Source: Malurus cyaneus samueli
Taxonomy: Eukaryota > Chordata > Aves > Passeriformes > Maluridae
Length of the DNA: 64,000 bases
Reading direction: 5' to 3'
NCBI GenBank assembly: GCA_009741485.1
Contig: CM019216.1
Location: forward strand, 52,649,943-52,713,942
The position numbers and the translations under genes are program-made. The notes beneath the pieces are model-generated. The model worked only from the letters and a program-made list of their open reading frames with translations, did not search any database and was not told the DNA's origin. Numbering within the stretch: the stretch's first letter is position 1; every line of letters begins with the position of its first letter. Positions 28,101 to 64,000 of the stretch are shown here, in pieces.

Positions 28101-29449
28101 AGTTACACTGTTTACAATTACTCTGTCAGTTGATGCAATTACTATAAATAGGCTCAGAGATATCACTAATTAATGAAGTCGGAAGGGTAATGTAGGAAGA
28201 AGTTTGCTACTGCACAATTAAAGCATATAAAATCTAAGTTGAGATGAAGAAGATTGATTTCTTTTTCTTTTGGTCTTTGGCAAGAATATACTATCAAGAA
28301 CCCTCACAAATCAAAGTCCCCTAGGTTACAGATGCTGGGGAAATAAAGCAAAATAGTAGAGTTGTGTTTGGTTTTTAGCTAAATTTTAAATATTAAGAAT
28401 GAAGCCACACCAGTGGAGTGCATACACACACCTTACAGATTTTAGTGGGGTTATATATGCAGAATGGGTTGTGGAAGACTGATCTTTAAACCTGGAGCAG
28501 AGGTGTCATTTCCCTCTCCGTTTTGAACACAGTAAGTTATTTTTTATTTGTAATTTCATGTAATCTTATAAACCAAATGTAGTGGATTTCTTTTCTCTTG
28601 GATGAAAAAAATTATCTCTTCAGAGTCACAGGAGAAGAAATGTAGTCTTGCAAAAAAAAACAGTCAGAAGAAGATTGTGCTTATTAACAATCCTCTTGAG
28701 TGCAACAATAGATATTCTTCGCATTTGTTCAACAAATTTACATTCAAATAGAGAAGATGTTGGATTTATCTCAGTTAACACTGAAATATTTGCAAAAATC
28801 AATAGGGGAAAGTGTTTTCTGCAGAAGGAGGGAAAGATAACATTGCACAGTCTTGTTTGTACCTCTGTGGGATACTGTAGGCAAAACAACCACCCCACTT
28901 GAGTGAAACGTGTGTTTTCAGTCACAGAGAGAACTAGTACATCTCCTTAATAGCCGATCCAGTGAATCCTGACATATCCTTACAGCTGCACTGACCACAG
29001 GCCCAGCTTTGGGCCCCCTGTGTACATAAGCAACACTTACTTGTGGAGCAGTACCCAGGAGACTCTCTTAAATAACTTTCTGTAAAGGTTCAGGAACATT
29101 TTACACACACAAAATTTAAACTCTTGTGGCTTGTTACCAACTTTGATTTTGCAACAGTAATATCCCAACCACCTGGCAACACTGTGAACACTGAAACATC
29201 TTTCTCTATTTTCTCTGCCCTCCTGATTTCCTTCATTGCCCAAAATACATTCTTTACTGGAAAAAAAAAACAAAACAAACAAAACAAAAAAAAACAAAAA
29301 CAAAAGCAAAACCCCAAACAAAACAAGTTACAAATCCAATGGATATGAGTAGTCTTGTTCTCTGCTGATGCTAAAATGCATTTTATACAAAGGTGTACAA
29401 CAGAGCTGATTTAGCCTTCAATTTTCCCGATTAGCATTAACCCCTCCAC
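25188..29449. other. Unique intergenic DNA upstream of MYB
   Basis: AT-rich sequence without a recognisable gene, exon chain or transposon. Open frames are short and unrelated to any family I recognise. An A-rich simple stretch with AAAC spacing lies at about 29,258-29,330. By mammalian and avian synteny this is the interval between HBS1L and MYB, which in mammals holds erythroid enhancers. I cannot identify enhancers here by eye. Confidence 0.6.
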
Positions 29450-30710
29450 TTCCTTGCAGAGAAATGCTTTGCAGACACGTCCCTTTGCGAAGCCACTTCA
29501 CCCGCACTAACGCCGGTCCCCCGGTACAGCCGACCCATTTTACAGGCAGGCAAATAGAGGTCGGTCTGGACGGCACCTCCTACCGGAGGCTTGGGTAGGG
29601 CAAAGCAGGACCGACGCGCACCCTGCGGCCAATTTGGCACGAAGTGTGACCCCAAGAGGTGATGCGTCCCCTCGGAGAGACAGCCCCGGCTGTCCGTCCG
29701 TCCATCCCCGCGCTGCCCGGGCCGGTGACTCCCGTTACGCGGGAGCCTTCGGGACGCAAAGAGCCGCGACGGGGCGGTGCGGCGGTGCCCGCGGGCTGTG
29801 CCCAGCGCACGGCCCCGGCCCGCGGTTCGCCCGCCTCGGCACCCGCTCCGGCCCTCCGGCAGCAGCGCCGCGGGCTCGGGAGCGGCTCCGCGGCCCCGCC
29901 CCGTCGGCAACCCATTGATGAGCCGCGGGCCTTTGAGGAAAGGGCGAGTGCTCCGAAACCGCTGCAAAGCTATGATTTTTCAAGCAGCAGCGCAGCCTGG
30001 GAACTTTGCATGTTTCGCCATTTTTCACATCCTGACTCATTTCTGTATCAAAAAATGTGTTCTCTCGAGCTCATCGGACACCCGCCGCCCCTCCCGCCGC
30101 CGCCGGGAGAGAGGCATCAACGCCGGGCAGCAGCCAGGGGAACTATAGCAGAAATCCCCTGCGGCCAGGCAACCGCAGCCAAGCCCCGGGCAGCCCCGGG
30201 CCCCTCTGAGTCCCCTCCGAGTTCCTTTTCTGCTGTCAGCGGGGGTTGTTTGCCCCTCGAGAACTGCTCCCGCTGCAGCCCGCACGCCACGCAGGGAGCA
30301 GAGCAGGTGCACCCGCCAGGGTCCACCCTCCCCCCGTCGGCGGGAGGCACCTGCGAGCGCCGGGGGCTGATCAGGGGGTCTCGCCCGGCGAGAGTTCTCG
30401 CTCCACAGCGGGACTCGCCTTCCCCACCCGCCGTGCACGGGAAAGAGAGGCTGCCACCCGCCCCGACAGCTCCATCAGCGCAAGCAGCAGGGCGCGGGCA
30501 CGGGGGGCTGCGGACGCGCCGTCGAGAGCCCTAGTGCGGGAGCGGCGCTGGCCCTGGCGCGGGGGGGTCCGCCGCTAGAGCGCGGGATGGGATGGGATGG
30601 GATGGGCGGAGCAGGGCGGGAGGGCCCCGGGGGAGCGCGGCCCGGTCCGCGCCCGCTCCCCGCACCGCGGCACGGCCCCGCCAGCGCCTGCGCACTGCTG
30701 AAGCGCCAGA

Positions 30711-30720
30711 TTTGGCGGGA
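30711..30720 (+). promoter_or_regulatory. MYB: E2F-type element in the MYB promoter
   Basis: TTTGGCGGGA is a textbook E2F site, about 206 bp upstream of the start codon. It is followed by a G-rich block and a pyrimidine-rich leader. An E2F site is a known cell-cycle element of the mammalian MYB promoter; use in this bird is inferred. Confidence 0.65.
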
Positions 30721-30925
30721 GGGGGAGTGTCCAAGGGCCCTTTGTTTGATGGCATCTCTGTTTACAGAGTTTACTCTTTAATCTCAACCTGTTTCTCCTC
30801 CTCCTCCCTCCCGGCTCCTCGGCACTCCCGTGCGCGGCGGCGGAGCGCCCAGGCGCAGCCCGGCAGCAGGGAGCGGCGGTGGGCTCGGACTCCCCCGTCC
30901 TCCTCCCCCAGTGGCCGGTGCGAGG

Positions 30926-57308
<26,383 letters not shown>

Positions 57309-57435
57309 AAGGGTAGACAGACAGACAAGCATTATGGATTTGAGAACACTTCACCTCCACTGGGAAATTCCTGTTCCTCTGCATGAGAACTTTTCATGAA
57401 TGGGAGAAGAGCCTATCTTTGTTGTGGTACAACAG

Positions 57436-57442
57436 TTGGGAG
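57436..57442 (+). promoter_or_regulatory. MYB: miR-150 seed match 1 (7-mer)
   Basis: TTGGGAG complements miR-150 positions 2-8. It lies about 130 nt after the stop codon. Confidence 0.6.
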
Positions 57443-57640
57443 CAGCACAAAGTGCATTTAGTCACTCAGCATATATATTCTTGTTGGATTTCACCCAACT
57501 TAAGAGTTAGTGTTTTTTTTAATGATACTTGCCTAAATTATTAGGTATTGAGTTTGAATCAATAATGAATGATCTAAAGTTCAGTCTTATAATAAAGATA
57601 ATTTTTCTTGTACTTTTTGAGATCAAGCAGACTTTAACAT

Positions 57641-57647
57641 CAGTATT
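57641..57647 (+). promoter_or_regulatory. MYB: miR-200b/c/429 seed match (7-mer)
   Basis: CAGTATT complements seed positions 2-8. MYB is a reported miR-200 family target in mammals; activity here is inferred. Confidence 0.4.
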
Positions 57648-57797
57648 GATATTTCAGTGATGTGCTAGCCAGGGGTGGGGTTTTGTTTGTTTCTTTTTTT
57701 ATTTGGTTTTTTTTTTAATAATAAAAGAGCAGGTACTCAAACAGATATATTTTAAATCACTGAACAAAATGCATTGGTGTAAAATACTGAAGTGAAA

Positions 57798-57804
57798 AGC
57801 ATTA
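57798..57804 (+). promoter_or_regulatory. MYB: miR-155 seed match (7-mer)
   Basis: AGCATTA complements miR-155 positions 2-8. MYB has been reported as a miR-155 target in mammals; a single 7-mer can also occur by chance. Confidence 0.35.
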
Positions 57805-58050
57805 CTACAAACGCTTGGCTGTGCAAAAGGGGAAAGCTGATCAAGATCGTGAATGCTCAAACATCCATGCCTCTTGAAAAACTCCTTTCTATTTTGGTTC
57901 TAGGCCATTATATATTGTGTGTTTCTGTTGGGGGGGGGTGGGTAATTAGCTTGCTTTAAAAATATTACTGTATGAAACATAGATTTATGAGAAAAATTAT
58001 ATTTTTATTCAGTAATTTAATTTTGTAAATGCCAAATGAATACTGTGTTT

Positions 58051-58058
58051 TGCTGCTA
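58051..58058 (+). promoter_or_regulatory. MYB: miR-15/16 seed match 1 (8-mer)
   Basis: TGCTGCTA is a full 8-mer match to the AGCAGCA seed. MYB repression by miR-15/16 is established in mammals. Confidence 0.55.
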
Positions 58059-58078
58059 CAGACCTTAGCGTGTAGACA

Positions 58079-58086
58079 TGCTGCTA
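58079..58086 (+). promoter_or_regulatory. MYB: miR-15/16 seed match 2 (8-mer)
   Basis: A second TGCTGCTA, starting 28 nt after the first, a spacing within the range that permits cooperative repression. Confidence 0.55.
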
Positions 58087-58242
58087 GTGTAAAAGGAGCA
58101 GTAGAGCTTTATATGGAAAGAAACAAATGTTGATGTTAGCTAATTGACTATGCACTAGCATTTCAGACCTTTTTGTTATAATTTTTTTACATCGTTTATA
58201 TTTTTTCCCCTTTTTTTTAAGCAATATTTTTGAACACTGTTC

Positions 58243-58250
58243 TTGGGAGA
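58243..58250 (+). promoter_or_regulatory. MYB: miR-150 seed match 2 (8-mer)
   Basis: TTGGGAGA, the full 8-mer match to miR-150. Confidence 0.65.
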
Positions 58251-58323
58251 TTTTTTTTTTTGTGTGGATGTGTTGTGTTGTTTCTCATTGGTTTGTAACA
58301 GCATGCATTGCACCTTCATATGT

Positions 58324-58331
58324 TTGGGAGA
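58324..58331 (+). promoter_or_regulatory. MYB: miR-150 seed match 3 (8-mer)
   Basis: TTGGGAGA again, 81 nt after the previous one. Paired miR-150 sites in the MYB 3' UTR are a well-known feature of lymphocyte development in mammals. Confidence 0.65.
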
Positions 58332-58600
58332 ACACTGTCTTGTTCATGTTGTCTCTTTTGTTCCATGTCTGGCTGGTTGTTCCCTAACTTGGGTCTTGTG
58401 TACTGAATCAGGTTCTTAGAAATATATGGTTCTTTGTACTGTCATATCAAGTACTTATTGATATGGCAAAACACTGATTTAATTTTATTTTTTTATTGTT
58501 TTGTGTTTTTATATCAGCCTCTGACTTTGCTGCCTTAATAGCATTTGGTGCATTTATCTGCACTTAATTTTTTATACAACAATGTACTGCCTTGTAGATA

Positions 58601-58606
58601 AATAAA
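58601..58606 (+). terminator. MYB: MYB distal polyadenylation signal
   Basis: AATAAA followed within 20 nt by a GT/T-rich stretch (GTGTGTTCTTTTTT). Earlier AATAAA copies at 57,591-57,596 and 57,720-57,725 could give shorter 3' UTRs that lack most or all of the later microRNA sites. Confidence 0.7.
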
Positions 58607-58629
58607 GTGTGTTCTTTTTTACTTAAACC

Positions 58630-61600
58630 TGCGTGGCCTCCTAATCTTGTTTGTCTTTACTTTTTTGGCGGTGGTGTTAATGGCAACAATCAAGCCAAGA
58701 AGGTTTTTCCCAGCACACTTAGATAAGTAAGGAATAGAGTTTTGCACACCATAGCCTCAAAATCCTCGGTTTTCATTGATTGTTAAGGAAGTAGAAGGAG
58801 CACAGCACAAAACAGTGAGTACTGAGCACGTTGTGGTCTCAAGGCACATCTGTAGTGACACCAAAGTCCAGGTCAGCTTCAGTCAGTGGGAGACTCTGCA
58901 GCTTTTGTGCAAAACTGCCCTTCTCCCACAATGCTGGCTAATTGGCTTTTTCATCTAAAGGACCATCAGGTCAGGAACCAATTGAATAAGAGAAAAGTGT
59001 TCTGGAGTACTTATTACTGTACAACAGGCTTTTTTCACACTTGTCTTAAGAAAACTGAGGTGAGAATACACTTTGAAACCCTGGTGCATTGTGCTTCACA
59101 GCAAATAATTGGACTGACCTGCAAGAGCCTCACACAGCTGACGTGCTGAGGGACTTTGAGCCCTAGGAAGGCTAGAGATAAAAGCAGCTCCCGACAAAAC
59201 AAACAAACAAATACAAAGGCAACCTGTCAGGAGAAAAAGAAAAAAACACCAAACATTTTATTTAGTAGCTTGAAAATAATTTGCTGGAATGTAAGTTGGT
59301 GCAGGCGCTTTGAAGTCAGACCGATGTTCACGAGAGCAGACTTCAGCTCTGTGACGGAAGAGTATGAGCTGACCCAAAGGTGCCTTCCAGTCCTTTCTGC
59401 TCCTCACCCAGCACCTGCTTCATCCTCCCAGCTGAAGTTTTCAAACCGTGCACGGAAAAGGAGGAACAAAAAGGCCCTTTTGCCCCTCTGCCCGGGCTGA
59501 AAGTGCAAGAGGGGTCCGGTGCTTGCAGCAGCCCCTCCGAGGTGTTCTGTGTGTTTCACCCCCATGACTCCCGTGTGCTTTGGGCTCAGCCCAGCGCTGG
59601 GGACAGCCAGCCCCGGGCACTTTCCCAGTGGTTACCGTGGGCACGACCCCGGAGCCGGGCCTGGACTCCTGGATCCCGGAGAAGGGGAAATCTGCGGGCT
59701 CACGCCGTGGAAAGGCTTGTGCAAGATGTGAGAGCCCTGCGGGACTCGGCAGCATGGAAAGAGGGAAAGGCCTGCCTTGAGGCATGCCACACAGCTTAGG
59801 CAATATGTTGCAGCTTAAAAAAAAAAGAAAAAAAAGAAAAAAGAAATGCTAAGCTTACAACAGATCTTCAAGGCAAAGCTCCTAACTTGTACGGCTCCAG
59901 CAGTGGCTGCACTGATCCTGGCTGAGTTTAATGGGACCATTATCCCAGTGCTGGGAGCTGTGGAAGCTCAGCCTGCAGATGCCCAGGATAAGGAGCAAGC
60001 TTTTTTGCCCCTACACACTTAGACCTGATACAGAGGAAAATGTTTCTTTCCCCCCTTTCTTGTTTTACTGAAAATGCAAAGTCAGTAGATTCAGGTTGAT
60101 TAGTGTACTGTAGCACTTGGCACGGGCAAAGGAAGAGGTTTCCTTTGGATGCTAGACACAGGAAGATGATTATTTTCTCCACCAAAAGTGGATATATTTC
60201 CTTTGCAGCAAAGTGCCACCTGCTACATGCCTTTCTCACACAAATATCCCCATGTGACAGTGCTCTACTCACTGTCTGAAACACACAACCTTCAGAGGCC
60301 CCGGAGCAATCCCACCTGTCTGTAAATTCCATCTTGAGCCAGTCAGGCAAGCGCTGTCCTGAGGCAGGTCCCTGTAAATGGTGTTGGTGACAGCCACCTG
60401 ACCTAGCAGTGTCCCTTTGCACAGTTGTATGGCTGTCCTGGACCCACGTACTCCTAGAGTAACCTACCAAAACCAAAGGAAAGCACGTTCAGTCAAGTTC
60501 TCATTTAATGGAGAGTAGATACTTGGCTCAAATTCCTATTAACCTTTTTCTTCTGTGTAATTATAACTTAATAATGTTGTCAGTGGGAATTCTTTTGATT
60601 TCTGAAAAGAATTTCAATTATCATTTCAGCATGTGCCACTAATTAAAAATGAAGAGGCAAAGGAGCCAGGGCAAAAATAAAGGAAAATACCAGAAGATGA
60701 GGTGTTTCCCACCTAATTCTTTGTCATTCTTCAGCTTTCCATGCAGAGAATCCTGAGGGTTCAACTCCCAGGTCTGACCTACGTGGCAGCTATAAGCCTA
60801 AATGGAAAGAGGAACAGAGCTTGAACTGGTTTGGGAAAAAAAAAACACTGGAGCTTGAATGAAACAACCATTAGTCAGGGGGCAAAACAGCAAATCTGCT
60901 GAGGGTAAAGCAGAGAGCAAGCACAACATTGAATATTCTACAGCACAGAGTGATCCTTCAAAAAAGCCAGAAGGTTTTTATTCCGTGTTTGTAATCTTGA
61001 TCCTTATCTGTGCCAGCTCAGTCTATGGCAATCAGCCCTCCCTCAAGCCCACACAGGCAGGCACATAAGCAAAGGGTGTTTCTGTAAGATTGTGACTGGA
61101 GCATCAATCATCACCTCCTCTTACTCCTGACACTTTTAATTGTATTTCTGCCTCAGTCCTGATTTGAGACAGGTGTGATGGCAAAGCACAGAGAAAAAGG
61201 CTTGTTCCTGGAAATCTATTTTAAATGTGCTGGGATTTGGGTTTTTTTTGTTGGCTGTTGTTTTGTTTTGTGTTTAAGGAGCCTATTAAAAATACTTCAG
61301 GTCAGGAGAGAATGGTTTTGAGGCACCAGTCTGCATTTTGCCTGTGCACTTGTTTCCTAAGACAGGTGGAGTCAGTCAAGAGCCCAGACATTGCTCAGGA
61401 GCAATGGTGGCCAAGGAAAGACACTGGTCACATCTTTCAATCTCCAGTCTAATGTCCTAATGCAAAAGGAAGTAATATTTCCTGAACAAATGTATATTTT
61501 CCCTTTGTTTGCCTATTTTCTTTGAACTTGACTTTGATGTCTTAGGAGTTTTCACTGAAGACCCTGCTACCAACACAAACTTGTTTGTGACATTTTTGAT

Positions 61601-64000
61601 CTCAGGGCTGATGGAGGTGAGATAATGAAGATGGACCAAAAAGGTCCAAATTCTGCCTTCAGCTGTGTTTGCAAGCTGGCAATGGTTATACAGCTCATTG
61701 TTAAGGGCTGCAAAATCCATTCACTCTGCTATTACTTTTCCATAAATCATTTGTGATCAAGTTGCTCACTTTGTTGGGTTTTTTTTTTACAATCCCTCTT
61801 GACACATGACATTTCTAGAAGGCATTTTTCCAATCCATTTGAGTGTCAGAATAATTGCTGACTTTATACTTGTTTTGTAAGACAGCCTCCACTTCCCACA
61901 CTGCACAGACCCACATTTACAGCCTAGCTCATCTCACAGCTGAAGAAATTCTGTTTTGTGAGGAAAACAACTTTTACTACTTGATTCAATCACTTCTCAT
62001 CACCACAGCTCCACGATACGCTCTGTGCACACATCTGTCAGAGAAGCGAAGACCAAAGTTTCAGGAAGCTGTCCCCAGCCAGGTTTCTACGCTAACCATA
62101 GAGACCACCTCTGCATGTCCCGGTTCCTGCCAGCCCAGCTGCAAGCCTGCCCTGGCCCTCCCGATACAGTCAGCCCCAGAGAGCCTTGAAAGGGTGCCTG
62201 CAGGTGTGCTTTCCTGCCCGCCGCCTCTGGTGTGTCATTAACTCTCTCATCAGCGTGCATCAGCACAGGAGTTATCTGAAGGTGCAGGGAGGCCATCGCT
62301 TTTTCAGTGATGGGTTTTTGATATCTCTGTTCCTACCAGACCTCTGAGGTGCTGGCTCAGCCTTCCTGTGCAGATAAAGGTGCTGCTAGGCTGTGCTGCC
62401 AGCTGGGAAATGGAAATCTGCAAGAGGTGAGAGCTCTTGCCTGCCCAGCCGTGCCTTCCTGCACCAAAGAATTAAACTGAGGAACAGCTGGCGTTTGCTG
62501 CAGTCAAAGGCCTAAAAGACCTTCCAGTGAAATAATAAAGAAAAGAAAGAGATCATTCTTTGCTTTTCTTTTCTGCTCTGCTCATGAGGGCCATCCCCTC
62601 TGCACCCTTACCTGCTTCACCTCTGTTTCACCAAGGCACACACCCGACAGGGTCAGGATAAACGCTGCTGCAAAGGGATTGATAAAAGACACTGGTCTCC
62701 ACAGCAGCAGTGACGCCAGGCTCACACTTGGCCAGGACTGAGGACATGGATCATCTCCCTGCCCATGGCTGATGTGGACACTCCCACTCAGCAGAGGCCC
62801 CACACTCACAGTGGTGCTCTTGGTATGCCCAGGTTCAGGACCATCCTCCTGGCAAAGTTGGCTCTGTTTTTCTCTCAAATACCATCCTCCAGTCAGGGGG
62901 CACACACCAGCCTTTCACTGGAGGCCATTTGCCCCTGGCTGGGAGGCCCAGCAGGAATAGGCAGGGCAGGTCCTGTTACACCCAGATTTTGCACTGTCTC
63001 ATCAGATTCCCACCCACCCAGGATGAGGATGAGCTCTCCTGCTGGCCCATGAAGGTCCCATGCTGGCAGTCACAGGCTCACCTCTTGAGCTATCACTGAC
63101 ACAGGAACAGCCTTAACTTTCTTTAATCAAAGAGGTTAGAGTAATCCTTTCCTCGCCAACCTCTGATTTGTGGCCACATCCTCTAACAGAAAACCCATAA
63201 CAAATACAAATGCAGTTTTTATGGTGATAAGCTACAGAACTGATGTGATAGTCACTCCTCTACTGCTGCTCTCAAACCCAGGGCTTTCTAATACAAACCT
63301 TCACTGCAGCCAGCAGTGAATCTCAGAGCCAGACCCAGTGTGGTGAGGGAAGACTCAACCTGACACACACCTGCACCACGATTTTGCCACAGGCATCACA
63401 AAGCAGCAAGCATGAACATTAAAATAAGGTGCTGGATCATTCCAGCAGTACCCCCTCCTTGTTGTGTCTTCCAAGTTTTGCTGTGCTGTCTGACATCCAA
63501 AAAAGCACTTGTTACCCTCCTCTCTGGCAATTGATCAATGGAGCAACTTGGTTTTTACATGACAGCTTGAACGGAGTGAATGTGGAAATTTGTTTGATAT
63601 CTTGGTTTGCCTTCCTGTCAGAGACACGAGCTCTTCTTTCCTCTTTAACACCCATAACTTTTCACAAAGGATTTCCAGTAACAGAAACCCACTTGGTCTA
63701 GAGCACAAGAAGCTTTCCAGAAGGCTCAGTGTCCCAAAGGCAGCCCTGTACTCTCTTGAAGACAATGCTGAGGGTGCTGCAGCTTCAGCCTCGCTGTACC
63801 AAGCAGGTTTCCACACCCTAATCCAACCTTTCCAGTAGAACCAGGCTCTTTGAAAGCAGAAGAGCCCAACTGCTCTGTGTGTGGGTTTGGACTGACCAGA
63901 TTTCTCTTGACTGTACACACAGGATGGCCTAGACACCCTGATTCCAGAGCAATGCTCAATTGCAGTGAAGGGCATGTTATGAGAAACTGCATGTATGATC
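58630..64000. other. Intergenic DNA downstream of MYB
   Basis: No exon chain, RNA gene or transposon is recognised. By synteny AHI1 would follow in the opposite orientation, but I find no AHI1-like exon here. Simple A-rich tracts occur at 59,816-59,845. The longest open frame (60,476-59,940, minus, 178 codons) resembles nothing I know and lacks coding signatures. Confidence 0.6.

Larger units (their letters stand above)
57309..58625 (+). other. MYB: MYB 3' UTR
   Basis: AT-rich tail of about 1.3 kb from the TGA to just beyond AATAAA at 58,601-58,606. The length is similar to the roughly 1.2-kb mammalian MYB 3' UTR. It contains seed matches for several microRNAs known to target MYB. The cleavage site is estimated, not seen. 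Confidence 0.85.

Noticed and set aside
29258..29330. A-rich stretch as a retroposon poly-A tail
   Set aside because: No retroposon body or target-site duplication is visible beside it; it is treated as a simple repeat.
61457..61720. Possible AHI1 terminal exon on the minus strand
   Set aside because: The frame shows no SH3 or WD40 signature and no MYB-neighbour exon pattern; kept as intergenic.

Overview
The window reads as bird nuclear DNA. Three things point that way: 5'-truncated CR1 LINE tails ending in ATTCTATGA-like sequence, compact GT-AG introns, and a complete proto-oncogene MYB (c-Myb) whose C-terminal exon carries avian-type residues (for example HLNNAWESASCGK and ...ARKYMATFPTRTLVM). 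The species cannot be fixed from the sequence alone.

Layout. Bases 1 to about 11,815 and about 13,216 to 25,187 are the two arms of one very large inverted repeat. It is separated by a roughly 1.4 kb core that contains a non-inverted, GGGGACACACAGA-type minisatellite. I recognise no gene in the arms; each carries the same CR1 tail in mirrored position. The left arm is cut by the start of the window, so the full size of the palindrome is unknown. In the stretches I aligned by eye the arms agree at about 97-98%, and most differences are one-base indels. Agreement falls sharply toward the centre on the left side. This raises a real question of inverted duplication versus assembly or gap-fill artefact.

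Bases 25,188-29,450 are unique intergenic DNA. A CpG island (about 29,450-32,560) holds the MYB promoter, an E2F-type element, exon 1 and the start of intron 1. Intron 1 contains a GC-rich potential stem-loop followed by a 34-T run, the layout of the known MYB elongation-attenuation site. Sixteen coding exons (30,926-57,308, + strand), all with GT-AG introns and consistent phase, encode a 764-residue protein. Skipping the in-frame 366-nt exon 10 (the exon called 9A in mammals) gives a 642-residue p75-type protein. The three Myb repeats, the KIX-binding transactivation helix, the FAETL region and the C-terminal negative regulatory domain with EVES and SUMO motifs are all intact.

The 3' UTR (57,309 to about 58,625) has three miR-150 seed matches and two miR-15/16 seed matches, a familiar post-transcriptional control of MYB. 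The remaining 58,630-64,000 is intergenic, with no supported gene. Regulation visible here therefore combines a CpG/E2F promoter, an intron-1 elongation block, optional exon usage and microRNA control.
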